A stretch of 64,000 nucleotides of DNA from the NCBI RefSeq assembly GCF_030848575.1, contig NZ_JAVDDX010000004.1:62001-126000 (forward strand), given 5' to 3'. The position numbers and the translations under genes are program-made. The notes beneath the pieces are model-generated. The model was not told the origin of the DNA. It was given only the letters and a program-made list of their open reading frames with translations, and searched no databases. The DNA comes from Haloarcula sp. H-GB4 (GTDB lineage: Archaea; Halobacteriota; Halobacteria; Halobacteriales; Haloarculaceae). Numbering within the stretch: the first letter of the stretch is position 1; the number at the start of each line of letters is the position of its first letter. Positions 1-9,313 of the stretch are shown piece by piece.

Positions 1-596
1 CCCGGTTGGATACGTGTCTTCCCGGTCGGAAAGATTGTCGCTCCGTTCCGGAAGATGACAGCGAACGTGAGCGCGTCGTACGCATCGGCTTCACTGATCG
101 TTTGGCCGAGAATTGGACTGTCCGGCTTGATTTCGAACTCGGCCATCTGAACCGTCCCGCCTGCGAAAACATCGAAGTTCTGTGCAGCTGGTAGGCCAAT
201 CCCTCCGGCTGCTGCGGCGACTGTCAGCAGGTTACTCCCGACCATGAAATCGACATCGAAGACGTTCTCAGCCTGATCCCAGGTGTCGATATATTTCAGA
301 TCCTTGACGCGTGCAACCGTCGTAACGTCAGTGAGTGCCCTCGCTGTGCCACAGGTGATGATGTTGATCTCGTCGCTGTCGGTAATAGCGATTAGAATAT
401 CGGCATCCTTGATGCCGGCCTCTCGGAGGGTTTCAATGGCCGAACTGTCACCAGGTACCGTGAGCACATCGAGGTCATATCTGAGCCTGTCAATCCGGTC
501 GGTGTTCACGTCGATCATTACGACGTCGTGATTTGCATCGAGTGCTGCTGCGACCCTCGTTCCCACCTGACCAGCGCCAGCTATTATGACCCGCAT
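1..596 (-). CDS. trkA: TrkA-type K+ uptake regulatory protein, partial
   Basis: The minus strand reads from an ATG at 596 to the window edge without a stop, so the C-terminal part is missing. The N-terminus MRVIIAGAGQVGTRVA is the glycine-rich GxGxxG loop of a TrkA-N (RCK) Rossmann domain, followed by the acidic residue at the end of strand 2 (VVMIDVN) and the GDSS segment of the second half. After about residue 130 the sequence moves into a TrkA-C type region. TrkA proteins bind NAD(H) or ATP in the cytoplasm and gate Trk potassium channels; no trkH lies in the visible part. In a halophile such genes are often multicopy, and this copy cannot be assigned to a particular channel. Confidence 0.85.
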   Translation of the reverse strand, partial: MRVIIAGAGQVGTRVAAALDANHDVVMIDVNTDRIDRLRYDLDVLTVPGDSSAIETLREAGIKDADILIAITDSDEINIITCGTARALTDVTTVARVKDLKYIDTWDQAENVFDVDFMVGSNLLTVAAAAGGIGLPAAQNFDVFAGGTVQMAEFEIKPDSPILGQTISEADAYDALTFAVIFRNGATIFPTGKTRIQP

Positions 597-1031
597 TCGT
601 GTATTTGATTCATATCCGGATACATTGATTTGACTCCTCCCTTCTGATTCCACCGATATCAACAAGCTGTCAGACTACATAGAAATTGGTGGTTTGACGT
701 TGACTACGTAACATTTCAAGCATCGGCCTTAGGAATGATGTATGAGGAAACGTAACCTCTGGTTCATCGTATATCTCTTCGTTAACCTCCAAGTTCGTCG
801 ATTTCACTCACACTTCCTGCGGTATCGGTCGATCATACAAGTTATGCACCTTTTGAAGCAGGCGTAGACTGAAGATCCGAATGGTGATCAACGTCATTCC
901 CGAATCCTCGGGAACGACCGACACAGCACAGATTCCAGAGAGTCCGATAACCACCCGTAGCCGATCGATGTAGGCAAAAATTCGATATGGGAATTCTTCA
1001 TACTATTTATGAACTACGCTAGAATCCTGAC
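597..1031. other. Gene-free stretch between trkA and an 81-bp repeat
   Basis: I find no convincing reading frame on either strand. The sequence is AT-richer than its neighbours. It should hold the trkA promoter just upstream of 596. No RNA gene was recognised. Confidence 0.4.
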
Positions 1032-1112
1032 ATGCATTGAGCTGGCTAGTCTCAACTATTGTTCGTGTTTGGTAGTTGAGACTACGGCGGGTTTAGCGGG
1101 GCTACAATGCGT
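1032..1112 (+). repeat. 81-bp dispersed repeat, full copy 1
   Basis: The unit starts ATGCATTGAG and ends ACAATGCGT. It has a short hairpin (TTGAG...CTCAA) near the left end, and in the right half GTAGTTGAGACTAC followed by a GGGTTTAGCGGGG-like block. Full copies of exactly the same length occur at 28045-28125 and 61843-61923, and an 84-bp copy in reverse orientation at 16366-16449. Half copies are listed separately. Confidence 0.75.
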
Positions 1113-1271
1113 AATTCGGCCGAATTGTCAATCAAAAACCGCTCGTTGATAGCTCAAATCGTACAGCGGTGTCGATCGATATGCAGGCCAGTCGATATAT
1201 TGAACCTTTGTAATCGAGAAACACATCGCGACGTGACGTCTACGTTGCCGTCATCTGGCTATAGCATTGCT

Positions 1272-1800
1272 ATGAATCACATTACTTATGCAGAAGATTG
1301 GCTCACTACCAGCGACAGTGTGGGTGGTGCTGAATACATGGCATCTGTGATTCTCGTTCTCGGGATTGCGCCGCTCGCGGCGCTGTTCATGTCGTTCACA
1401 GTCGGGGCGAACAGTAACTCGGCTCCCGTTGCTCCCGCCGTCGGAGCAAACGCATCTCGGTTCTTCGAGCGGCCCTCTTGGTCGGAATCGTGGCTGGGCT
1501 CGGAGCAATCCTCCAAGGAGGCAGTATCTCCGAGACCATTGGGAAAGACCTCGTGACCGGTGTAACGATCACGCCGCTCGCCGCCGCAGCAGCCTTACTC
1601 ACCGCGGCAACGCTCATCACGATCGGGAACACCTACGGATATCCGATTCCATCGGCGTTTACCGCCGCGGGGGCAATGATCGGCGCGGGCATTGCACTCG
1701 GTGGGGATTCGCTGTCGACGAGTACGTCGTCATCCTCGGATTCTGGTTTGCGATTCCCGTCGTTGAGGGTGTCCTTGCCTACGGACTCGCGCGTGGCTAA
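1272..1800 (+). pseudogene. Broken PiT-family phosphate permease, N-terminal half
   Basis: Three reading frames must be joined to obtain a PiT-like sequence. The first (from the ATG at 1272) has the segment FTVGANSNSAPVAPAVGAN typical of Pho4/PiT permeases. The second, from about 1478, continues with GAILQGGSISETIG and GYPIPSAFTAAGAMIGAG. The third, after about 1725, reads VVILGFWFAIPVVEG and stops at 1800. At least two frameshifts are therefore present, and only the first repeat of the usual two-repeat permease is left (about 175 codons). The intact permease at 2888-4132 carries the same two motif types, so this is probably a decayed paralogue. Sequencing error could explain a frameshift but not the missing half. 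Confidence 0.75.
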
Positions 1801-1992
1801 CCAACAATGTCTGTCAATAGCCGTTTTGGTTGGATAGCGCTGTAGATTGGTTTTCAACTTAGTCAGCACAATGATGGTAGCGACCGAAACCGGACAAAAA
1901 GCCATTTCAACACCCGTATAACCTTTTATCCACGGAATATAGGATTTAAAAATCCCCAAACAAATATATAGTCAATTATATAACATTTGGGT

Positions 1993-2565
1993 ATGAGAAC
2001 CAAACAGACTCTACAGTCGGAGATGCTCGGGCGCAGTGTCACGTTCGATTACTCGGAGACGTGGGTCGGTTACTCCCTGTTCTTCATGCGTATCGTGATG
2101 GGATGGACGCTGTTCCAAGGCGGAATCACGAAACTCGTCACGTACATCGACGGCGACCCCGCGAACAACTGGACTGCGGCAGGGTTCTTGCAGAACGCAG
2201 TGCCGGCAGGGAACCCATTTACCGGCTTTTTTGCCTCGATGGCGGGGATGCCGATTATTGACTGGTTGAACATGCTCGGACTGACCTTGACCGGCCTTGC
2301 CCTCTTGCTGGGCGTGTTCGTTCGGTTCAGCGCGTTCTGGGGCGCAGTGATGATGCTGTTCTACTGGCTCGCCGCGTTACAGGGCGGACTGCTAGCTGGC
2401 CTTCCGGTTGCCCACGGCTGGGTCGTCGACGACCACATGGTCTATGCTGTGTTGCTGTTCGGATTGGGTGCGTTCGGCTCGGGCCGCATCCTGGGCCTGG
2501 ACAGTTACATCGAAGATTTGTCGCTCGTACAGAACAACAAGTGGCTCAAACTCCTGCTGGGCTGA
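1993..2565 (+). CDS. DoxX family membrane protein
   Basis: This is a 190-residue protein with four hydrophobic helices (around residues 25-45, 85-108, 112-135 and 143-165), the layout of DoxX/DoxD-type membrane proteins. The region after helix 1 (GGITKLVTYIDG) and the WTAAGFL segment resemble haloarchaeal DoxX proteins. I chose the ATG at 1993 over an in-frame TTG at 1987. An AT-rich TATA-like stretch (ATATATAG...TTATATAA) lies about 15-35 nt upstream, fitting a leaderless transcript. DoxX proteins have been linked to thiosulfate-quinone oxidation or thiol redox balance, but no partner for this lies nearby. The function here is open. Confidence 0.8.
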   Translation: MRTKQTLQSEMLGRSVTFDYSETWVGYSLFFMRIVMGWTLFQGGITKLVTYIDGDPANNWTAAGFLQNAVPAGNPFTGFFASMAGMPIIDWLNMLGLTLTGLALLLGVFVRFSAFWGAVMMLFYWLAALQGGLLAGLPVAHGWVVDDHMVYAVLLFGLGAFGSGRILGLDSYIEDLSLVQNNKWLKLLLG

Positions 2566-2887
2566 CCCGGAGGGTACCGGGCCATTCACAAGCAAAAAGG
2601 CGATTTCAGTACCCATTTCGCTTTTTGTACCGCCTAGAGAGCGACGCTTCGCACCGCGGGCACAGCCACTACAGATACAGCATCGAGTAGTTTGGAGGGG
2701 TACTACCAGCTGTTGCAAATACAAGCTCTTCATGCAGTATTCGGCGTGGTCTTTTCGTGCCGAGTCTTTCGTTTCGTCTGAGTTATCGCACCTGGTGAGC
2801 TTCGACATTTTTCCAGTCTGACCCGGCTTCGCTCGCGATCGACCAATCCAGGTGTGTATCACCGCCCGTTTAGCGTTTGACCACCGC
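2566..2887. other. Gap between convergent DoxX and PiT genes
   Basis: The stretch separates two convergent genes. A weak inverted pairing between an A-rich run near 2595 and TTTCGCTTTTT near 2618 could serve as a terminator for DoxX. A minus-strand frame of modest length exists but has no recognisable domain and overlaps the DoxX 3' end, so I do not call it. Confidence 0.3.
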
Positions 2888-4132
2888 TCACAGCAGCACT
2901 GCGAACACCGGGTAGGAAACGGCAACTGCCAGCGAGGGTGTCAGGACCCACATCGTGACGATCCGCTTGGCTGCCGCTGGGTCGAAGAGGCTCCGCTCGT
3001 CGAGATCGGCCGGCCCCTCTGCACCGATATCCGGAACATCCGGGACCGCCTCTGACCCCTCCGCGGGCTCTTCGTGTCGGGCGATGTCTCCGATGGTCGG
3101 ACTCGTAGGCGCCTCCTCGGCGCGTGACGTAACCAGCGCCCCTGTGGCGACATCGAGCTCCGACTGTTCGGGCGTCGGGGTGGCTAGTTCCGAAAGCGTT
3201 GCAGCCCGACTCGCCCGCCCCCAGCCAAGCCCGATAATCGCAGAGGTAGTGCTGACCGCGAGACTCGCAGGGATTCCCAAGTATGAGAGGATCGTGATGA
3301 CCGTCCCACCAACGACAGAGACGATCAGCGACGCGAGAATCGGGAGTTCCGTGATGTCGTCTCCGACCGTCTCTAGTGTACGCCGAGCGATGGTGAAACT
3401 CCCCAGTCCGAAAGCTACCACCGCGAGCAGGACTCCTTGGTCGACGGTAAGGGCGCCACCTTCCCCGACGAGGGGCGCAACGGCGTTCGCTGCGTTCGAC
3501 GCGCCCGCCGAGAACGCCATATAACAGCCGATGAGGACCACCGAAAGTGACCCGACAACGTCCTGTGGCGACGCGTTCTGGTTCAGATATGGGCGTGGAA
3601 TTGTCCCTGATCGGTCAATCTGGACGAAGTGGAGATCGAACTTCGTGAAGGCGACGTAGCGGTCGAGATACGGGTAGACATAGCGCCCGACCACGAGCCC
3701 AATGGCGAGGCTCACCAGTGGAGCGACGATCCACGCCGAGACGATGACGAACATCAGCGCCTGATTGAGCGTGCCCGAGGCGAGACCCAACCCCACAATG
3801 GCACCGACAGCCGTCATCGATGTGGAGGCGGGAACGCCGTAGAGATTCGATATCAACAGCGACGCGCCCGTAAAAAACAGAACCCCGACGCTTGCAATGG
3901 GCGTGAACTGGGCTGCCGGCACGATACTGCTGCTCATTGTTGCGATGACGTTGCGCCCTACGGTCCATGCCCCGAGGAAGCCGAAGCCGACGAACAGAAC
4001 TCCCGCAGTCGCCTTTCGAACGAGGCGTGAGCCCACCGCCGGCCCGAACGCCACGCCTGTCGACGAGCCGCCGATGTTGAAGCCGACGAACACGGCGACA
4101 GCGATGCCGGCGACGGTTAGCAGTGACACCAT
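2888..4132 (-). CDS. PiT family inorganic phosphate transporter
   Basis: The 414-residue membrane protein belongs to the PiT/Pho4 family, which imports phosphate (as neutral metal-phosphate) with H+ or Na+. The two signature repeats are visible: GFNIGGSSTGVAFGPAVG near residue 18 and AFSAGASNAANAVAPLVGEG near residue 215. Ten or more hydrophobic helices surround them. A hydrophilic acidic segment (about residues 320-395) sits before the last helix. I use the ATG at 4132; a TTG four codons earlier is also open but less likely. The broken paralogue lies 1.1 kb away on the other strand. Confidence 0.9.
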   Translation of the reverse strand: MVSLLTVAGIAVAVFVGFNIGGSSTGVAFGPAVGSRLVRKATAGVLFVGFGFLGAWTVGRNVIATMSSSIVPAAQFTPIASVGVLFFTGASLLISNLYGVPASTSMTAVGAIVGLGLASGTLNQALMFVIVSAWIVAPLVSLAIGLVVGRYVYPYLDRYVAFTKFDLHFVQIDRSGTIPRPYLNQNASPQDVVGSLSVVLIGCYMAFSAGASNAANAVAPLVGEGGALTVDQGVLLAVVAFGLGSFTIARRTLETVGDDITELPILASLIVSVVGGTVITILSYLGIPASLAVSTTSAIIGLGWGRASRAATLSELATPTPEQSELDVATGALVTSRAEEAPTSPTIGDIARHEEPAEGSEAVPDVPDIGAEGPADLDERSLFDPAAAKRIVTMWVLTPSLAVAVSYPVFAVLL

Positions 4133-4472
4133 TGTGTGGGTCAACGACTGCGGACCTTCAAATAATCCCCGACGTTTTTCTGAGGTGGTGTCTCGATTTT
4201 GTCATCTAACCAGAGTTACAAGCGTTCCTCCTCAGTGCCGTGCTCAACGGGTACGATTAGCCCCTCGTAACTCCGCACGTTCAAGGGATGAGAAGTGTCA
4301 ATTTACCCTAATATACGAGTCTCCACCGGGAGTAGCATCCAAGCAACAGGCTTCGAGACGGAGTAGAAGGCTTCCCCGGAACATATCGTTCTGAATAGCA
4401 GTCGAAGCAGAAACCGATATCATCCCGTTGGGTATTCCGACGGCTGATGAAAGGAGACGACGGGAGCGGCGG
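4133..4472. other. Gap between PiT start and the ABC-operon 3' end
   Basis: This stretch has no supported gene. It must contain the PiT promoter just upstream of 4132 and the 3' end of the minus-strand operon terminating at 4473. I see no strong hairpin. Confidence 0.3.
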
Positions 4473-6413
4473 TCATTGACGAAGCCACCACCATCCGCTC
4501 ACGATCACGACCGCCGCGAGTACGGCCGCGCCGGCGACAATAGCGGTGTCACCGCCCGGACCCGTCGGTTCCGCGATAGCTACTGGCACGAGCGACGGTT
4601 CCGTCCGGACCACGTCGCCGTCGGCTGTCTTGGCGGTCGCGTTGAACGCGACGGCGTGCGTGCTCTCGACCGCGTCCTCCGAGACGGTGAGTTCGAAGCC
4701 AAGCGTCGCGGTCTCGCCAGGGTTAAGCGCGCTGACGAACGCGCCCGGAGACTCGCTGGTGAACGGCGGGGCCGTCACGAGGGTGACCCGCACGTCTTCG
4801 AGGCGCGTGTCGCCGACGTTCGTGGCGCGGACGCGGAGTCGGTTGCTCGTATCGATGCCGTAGCTAGCGTTCACCGCTTCGAACGCAAGGCGGTCGGGCT
4901 GGGGCGCGACCTCGCCCCGGACCTGGAGCGGCGCGCTCTGTCTGTCGTCGCCGCTCGGCCCTTCGTAGCGGACGGTCACGTCGAACGGACGGGGACCGGC
5001 CTCGCCCGTCGGCGCGACCGCAGCGTCGAACGCGAAGTCGGCCGACGAACCCGCATCCAGGTCGCCGACGGCGTACGTCGTCTCCGCGAACCTGACGGTC
5101 GAAGACGGAGCGGAGATGACGACCACGGCGTTGCGCGCCGGCGTGGTGCCGTTATTGACGACGGTCCCACGCACCTTCCCTTCCTCGCCGACGGCCAGCG
5201 AGACGCCGGCGTCGCGGACGGAGAAATCGGGATCGGGCACGACGGTCACACCGACATTCGCGGGCCTGGCCGATGCGTCGACGCCCCCGTCGGTCCGGTA
5301 GTCGACGGTCGCGTCAAGCGTGTAGGTCCCGCCCTCCGTGCCGGATGGCGTAGTCACGCCGACGGTGACGGTTCGCTCGGCCCCGGCCGGCCAGTCCCCG
5401 ACGAACCGGGTGGTCGCGCCGCCGCCGTCGATGGTGAGCGTCCCGGCGGTCGACCGGAGGGCGAGCGTGGCATCGCTCGTTCGCGGCCCGTCGTTCCGGA
5501 GCGTGACGGCGAGTGTTCCCGATCCGCCGGCTGCCACGTCGCTGTTCACGTCGGTGACGACGAACCGGCGACCGGTCTGTGGCTCGACGCCGACGACGCC
5601 AGACTCGTCGGTCCGCCGGACGCCGCGGTCGTCGTCGAACGCCGTCGTCACCCGGAAGGGGTACGTCGCATTCGTCGCCGTGTCGGCTGCCGCGACCACG
5701 TAGGTGAGCGTCCGGCGCTGGCCGGGCTCCCACGCGCCAGCGTACTGGCTCGACGATCCAGACGACCCGACTTGGACGTCGGGGTCAAGGGAGGCGAGCG
5801 ACACGGAGGTCTCGTTGGCCACCTCGCTGCCCACGTTTTCAAGGGTCACGGAGACCGTGCCGACGCTCGCTGGCCCCAGGTCCCCCTCGGTGTCGACGAC
5901 GCTGAAGCGGGCCCGCTCGACGACCCGGACCGTCACGGACAACGTCTCCTCGACAGTCCGCGTCCGGGAGAAGCCCCCTCCCTCATCGATCTCCGCCGTG
6001 TGCGTGTACGTCACCCGGAGGGGGAGGCGATAGGTCCCCGGTGAGGCGTCCTCGTCGACCGAGATGGTGAATGGGACGACCTGCTCGCCGCCGTCGGCAA
6101 TGCTCCCGACGCTCTGCCGGCGGGTAGTGACTGAAAGCGGCGCATCGTCGGCCCGGAGCCGGGTGCTGATGCCGGTCGCTGTGAGGACGCGCTGGTTCAA
6201 CTCCGGGTTCGTCGTCGACATGGTTTCGAGTTCGCCCGCGTTCGTGATCATCACTTCGAGGGTCGCCTCCTCGCCCGCGACGATGCGATTCTCGGCGAGC
6301 GAGGCAGAGAGTTCCGGCGAACCCTCGACGAACCCGAGAGCGACGGTCGAGGCCAGCAGCGAGCAGACGATCACGACAGTGAGCAGCTTCGCTCCGGCGG
6401 CGAGTCGGCTCAT
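4473..6413 (-). CDS. Secreted, membrane-anchored CARDB/NEW3-repeat protein
   Basis: The 646-residue protein has an N-terminal signal helix (about residues 8-27), a long beta-rich exterior part and one C-terminal membrane helix (about 622-641) ending in WWWLRQ. The exterior part repeats a pattern of 100-120 residues with LxNxG...T and LxxGexxtvtf elements, as in CARDB/NEW3 or COG1361 S-layer-like proteins. Examples are TNAGELETMS, ENVGSEVANET, RNDGPRTSDAT, VNNGTTPARNA and TNVGDTRLEDV. It lies 108 bp downstream of the ABC-2 permease on the same strand and very likely belongs to that operon. Such proteins often accompany ABC-2 exporters in archaea, perhaps as cell-surface partners. GC content is very high, which creates many long spurious frames on the other strand. 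Confidence 0.8.
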   Translation of the reverse strand: MSRLAAGAKLLTVVIVCSLLASTVALGFVEGSPELSASLAENRIVAGEEATLEVMITNAGELETMSTTNPELNQRVLTATGISTRLRADDAPLSVTTRRQSVGSIADGGEQVVPFTISVDEDASPGTYRLPLRVTYTHTAEIDEGGGFSRTRTVEETLSVTVRVVERARFSVVDTEGDLGPASVGTVSVTLENVGSEVANETSVSLASLDPDVQVGSSGSSSQYAGAWEPGQRRTLTYVVAAADTATNATYPFRVTTAFDDDRGVRRTDESGVVGVEPQTGRRFVVTDVNSDVAAGGSGTLAVTLRNDGPRTSDATLALRSTAGTLTIDGGGATTRFVGDWPAGAERTVTVGVTTPSGTEGGTYTLDATVDYRTDGGVDASARPANVGVTVVPDPDFSVRDAGVSLAVGEEGKVRGTVVNNGTTPARNAVVVISAPSSTVRFAETTYAVGDLDAGSSADFAFDAAVAPTGEAGPRPFDVTVRYEGPSGDDRQSAPLQVRGEVAPQPDRLAFEAVNASYGIDTSNRLRVRATNVGDTRLEDVRVTLVTAPPFTSESPGAFVSALNPGETATLGFELTVSEDAVESTHAVAFNATAKTADGDVVRTEPSLVPVAIAEPTGPGGDTAIVAGAAVLAAVVIVSGWWWLRQ

Positions 6414-6521
6414 GCGCCCTCCGTCAGCCGGTCCGTCTCAGTGGCAGTTCCGCCGTCGCGAGGTGTGGTATGGTTATGCATTGGTGTCGAGGAATCGAAG
6501 TCGGTGGCATCGGTCACACTA

Positions 6522-7313
6522 TCAGATGTCCCGTCGTTCGAACAGGACGACGCTTATGCCGACACAGGCGATGGCCCCCGCGAGCAGGAACAACGCGCCG
6601 GCCATGTCGTAGGTCCCTTCGCTGAGGATGTCTACAGGGCTGTAGTACCGCGTCGGGCTGACGGCCCCGAGCCACTCGAAGTCGGTATCGGTGCTCACCG
6701 TGTCCAGCAAGAACAGGCCGAACACCGCACCGATCCCGCCGCGCTGAGCGATGTCGGCACGGTTCAGACGGACCGACAGCAGCAGGCCGACACCGGCACA
6801 GGTCAATAGATATGGGACCGAGAGCAGGTGGAGCGCGAACAGCGACACCGGGTCGATCGTCTCGTCGATAGCAAGGAGGCCAGCGTAAACCACGAACGGT
6901 GTCACCAAGTTGACGCCGAGGATGGGGACCAGCAGCGAGAGGTACTTCTCGACCGCGACCCGTGAGCGTGATATCGGCGTCGCGAGTAACATGTCCAGTT
7001 TCCCTTTCTCGATGTCCGCCGCCACGAGCGCGCCCCCGCTGTACGCGATGTACAGGCCGAGCAGCAGGAGCCAGAGGAACTGGTACATCTCGACTGAGAG
7101 AAACCCTTCGACAGTGGAGAAGCTCGCCGACCCGACAAACCCCTCCTGGAACGCCGGTGGGAGATTCTCGACGTACTCCTCAAAGTCGACACTCGATTCT
7201 GCAATCGACGGATACAGGAAGATGATCAACAACGCGTAAACCGCGAGCAAGACGGTGAGGACGGCCGTTCCTCGCACCCGTCGGCGGCCCTCGTAGCGGG
7301 TCACTTCGAACAT
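6522..7313 (-). CDS. ABC-2 type transporter permease
   Basis: This 263-residue integral membrane protein has about six hydrophobic helices and the NosY/ABC-2 arrangement. A first helix around residue 20-37 is followed by an external loop, then YIAYSGGALVAADIEKGKLDMLLATPISR, whose central part is the coupling segment seen in these permeases (EKGKLDMLLATPISRS). Its start overlaps the stop of the ATPase gene (TGATG at 7311-7315), showing translational coupling. With the ATPase it should form an exporter of unknown substrate. Confidence 0.88.
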   Translation of the reverse strand: MFEVTRYEGRRRVRGTAVLTVLLAVYALLIIFLYPSIAESSVDFEEYVENLPPAFQEGFVGSASFSTVEGFLSVEMYQFLWLLLLGLYIAYSGGALVAADIEKGKLDMLLATPISRSRVAVEKYLSLLVPILGVNLVTPFVVYAGLLAIDETIDPVSLFALHLLSVPYLLTCAGVGLLLSVRLNRADIAQRGGIGAVFGLFLLDTVSTDTDFEWLGAVSPTRYYSPVDILSEGTYDMAGALFLLAGAIACVGISVVLFERRDI

Positions 7314-8191
7314 CAGCCCTCTCCATAGAAGTGCATAAACACGTCCTCCAGGGGGGGTTCCTCGACTTCGAGATCGACGATGTCATAGTCTGCAAGCAGA
7401 GACACGAGGGCGTTGTAATCGCCAGTGAACATGAACTGGACGCCGTCGTCGAACGTCTCTCGATCGACGATGCCGTCTCCATTGAGACTGGCGAGGTCGA
7501 CGTTTGACCGCGTGTGGACCCGGACGCGCTTCCCGCCGCGTCGGAGCAGTGTATCAATCTCTTCGAGCGTCACGAGCTTCCCCTCACGGATAATTCCCAC
7601 TCGGTCACAGACTCGTCGGACCTCCCCGAGGACGTGCGACGAGAAGAACACCGTCTTGCTTTTCGCTCGTTCTCCTCTAATGAACTCGTTGAACGCCTCC
7701 TGTTTCAGTGGGTCCAGCCCCGAAGTCGGTTCGTCCATAATGACTAGGTCCGGATCGTGCATGAACGCCTGAACGATACCGACCATCTGTTTGTTGCCAC
7801 GGGAGTACTTCCGGATCTTCCGGTCGAGCGGCGGATCGAACAGCTCCAACAGCTCCTCGCGGCGCTCGTCGCTCTTCAGCGACGCCTGGTAGTCAAGGTA
7901 CTCGCGGCCCGTGACCTGCTCGTCAAGAGCTGGATCGCCTGGGAGATACCCGATGTCGGCCTTTGCCTTGAGGAGTTCATCCTCGTCACGAATGTCACGG
8001 CCGAGCACCGTCGCGGTTCCCTCGGTCGGCGACTGGAAGCCAAGCAGATTGCGGATTGTCGTCGTCTTCCCCGCGCCGTTCGGCCCGAGGTAGCCGAAAA
8101 TCTCGCCCTCTTGAACAGTGAACGTCAGGTCGTCGTTGGCCCGAACATCACCGTACTGCTTGCTCAGCCCCGAAACCTCAATCGCCGCCAT
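7313..8191 (-). CDS. ABC transporter ATP-binding protein
   Basis: The 292-residue protein has a complete ABC ATPase core: Walker A GPNGAGKTT at about residues 36-44, a Q-loop, a signature written YSRGNKQ (a common variant in ABC-2 exporters) near residue 130, Walker B LVIMDEPTSGLDP near 150, and the switch histidine in FFSSHVLGE near 183. A C-terminal domain of about 80 residues follows, as in drug/antibiotic exporters of the CcmA group. I start at the ATG at 8191 although the frame is open upstream, because a TATA-like GTTATATTC lies 20-29 nt above it. The IS6 remnant begins about 50 bp upstream. Confidence 0.93.
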   Translation of the reverse strand: MAAIEVSGLSKQYGDVRANDDLTFTVQEGEIFGYLGPNGAGKTTTIRNLLGFQSPTEGTATVLGRDIRDEDELLKAKADIGYLPGDPALDEQVTGREYLDYQASLKSDERREELLELFDPPLDRKIRKYSRGNKQMVGIVQAFMHDPDLVIMDEPTSGLDPLKQEAFNEFIRGERAKSKTVFFSSHVLGEVRRVCDRVGIIREGKLVTLEEIDTLLRRGGKRVRVHTRSNVDLASLNGDGIVDRETFDDGVQFMFTGDYNALVSLLADYDIVDLEVEEPPLEDVFMHFYGEG

Positions 8192-8207
8192 GGCCGGATA
8201 TGACGGC

Positions 8208-8222
8208 AAGAGAATATAACAT
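8208..8222 (-). promoter_or_regulatory. TATA element of the ABC operon
   Basis: On the minus strand TGTTATATTCTC lies about 20-30 nt before the ATG at 8191, the spacing expected for a leaderless haloarchaeal transcript. The IS6 remnant starts immediately upstream, so the BRE region may be partly IS-derived. Confidence 0.5.
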
Positions 8223-8242
8223 TTTGTATGCTTTTTGCGGTC

Positions 8243-8758
8243 GTGTTTAGTTTGGGGCATTGTGCCAGCAAGCGAAACTCTGGAGCCAATTTTCGGCTGT
8301 TTCCGGCTTGACGTGGCTGAAGCAGTTCGAAAACGACGAGCTTCGACGTTTCAGCTCTCAAAAAGCCTGTTCGGTAGCGTTTCGATTTCCGTGGCGTTGT
8401 GTCTGAAATCGAAGTCCAACTTGTTGAGAGGTAGTTTGGTGGTATTGAGCGCCATCAATGAGAAAGACGGCAGTTTCGACATAGTGTTGTTGCCGAAGTT
8501 CTCGCAGGAAAATTTCTGTGAAGGTGGTCGTAGTCGTCGCAAATAGCCGGTCGTGAAGCGGTTCGTTCGACTTCGGATACCGGTAGTGTACAGCCAGAAT
8601 TGCTGATCGTTAATGCGAACCACTGTTTCATCGAGCACAATCTTATTCGGTGACTTACCTGAGTCTGGCTGTAGATCAGCTTTCTGCACTCAATCGGAGA
8701 GGGCTTCGACTGCGCTGAACACCCAGTATATGAAGTGATTTGACCGTATTCGACAACT
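8243..8758 (-). pseudogene. IS6-family transposase remnant 1
   Basis: Minus-strand sequence closely resembles the transposase at 10627-11142. It begins at the same terminal motif GTGTTTAGTTTG (8243-8254) and carries KADLQPDSGKSPNKIVLDET and INDQQFWLYT in frame. Downstream the frame is broken several times. The 5' part (about 45 codons and the other terminal repeat) is missing. The truncation point, just after GTATTCGACAAC near 8758, is the same as in the second remnant. It cannot be active. Confidence 0.75.
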
Positions 8759-8909
8759 ATTCCGAAATCACGACGTTAACAGGAACATAAATTAACACGG
8801 CTTAATTGTCTCTCTGGATAGTCTTTCAAGCTCTGTTTTGGTTACGAGATAGCGGGCATAGTGCTCAGCGTGATAAACTGATTTGCCCTTTGCACATGAA
8901 TATGGCCGT

Positions 8910-9246
8910 CTAACTCGTTGCCTCTTTGAGCCCGGACTGGACATCCTCCAAGTCGACGTGGGCAGGAACAAATCGAGCCCATCGCTCACCTGCGTAATGT
9001 AATCGTGTGGGTCCGCGCCGTCAAGCAGGACATCAGCGGCGTGGTTGGTGTTCCAGCGCTCGCCCTGGTATGCATCGTCGTGACCGAGGATGAGCGTCAT
9101 GTGGCCATTGTTATCAAGGTCAACCAGTAATCGCGCTCGTTCCGATGTGCAGGTTCGCGGCCAAGATTGATTGCGGTCGTAGTCTTCCCGAGGCTGCCCT
9201 TGAGGACGCTGACACTGACTACGCGAGAGGTTGACTCACCACCCAT
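8910..9246 (-). pseudogene. ParA-type partition ATPase fossil
   Basis: From an ATG at 9246 the minus strand reads SVSVLKGSLGKTTTAINLG, a ParA/Soj deviant Walker A in which the usual GG is GS. A frameshift near 9130 leads to LLVDLDNNGHMTLILGHDD (the Walker A' region). The following stretch, AADVLLDGADPHDYI and ITQVSDGLDLF, is typical of ParA. A second frameshift near 8960 gives HVDLEDVQSGLKEATS and then a stop at 8910. Only about 110 codons remain of the usual 250-300. The protein is not functional, but its presence suggests this region once belonged to a replicon with its own partition system. Confidence 0.75.
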
Positions 9247-9257
9247 AACAGGCTAAG

Positions 9258-9302
9258 CTACCTTAGGTGACTTAGCTGTTGTTACTTAGTCACCTAAGGT
9301 AG
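9258..9302. promoter_or_regulatory. Perfect 14-bp inverted repeat before parA
   Basis: The arms CTACCTTAGGTGAC (9258-9271) and GTCACCTAAGGTAG (9289-9302) are exact complements with a 17-bp spacer, 11 bp upstream of the parA start. Each arm itself contains the palindrome CCTTAGG or CCTAAGG. Position suggests an operator or partition site bound by a lost ParB-like protein; this role is inferred. Confidence 0.6.
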
Positions 9303-9313
9303 ATCAAGTAGGT

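Noticed and set aside
2392-2925. 177-codon minus-strand frame overlapping DoxX
   Set aside because: It overlaps a well-supported membrane protein gene and has no recognisable domain.
4428-6044. 538-codon plus-strand open frame opposite the CARDB protein
   Set aside because: It is an Arg/Gly/Asp-rich shadow of a GC-rich gene on the other strand, with no domain or signal; the minus-strand frame has signal peptide, repeats and an anchor.
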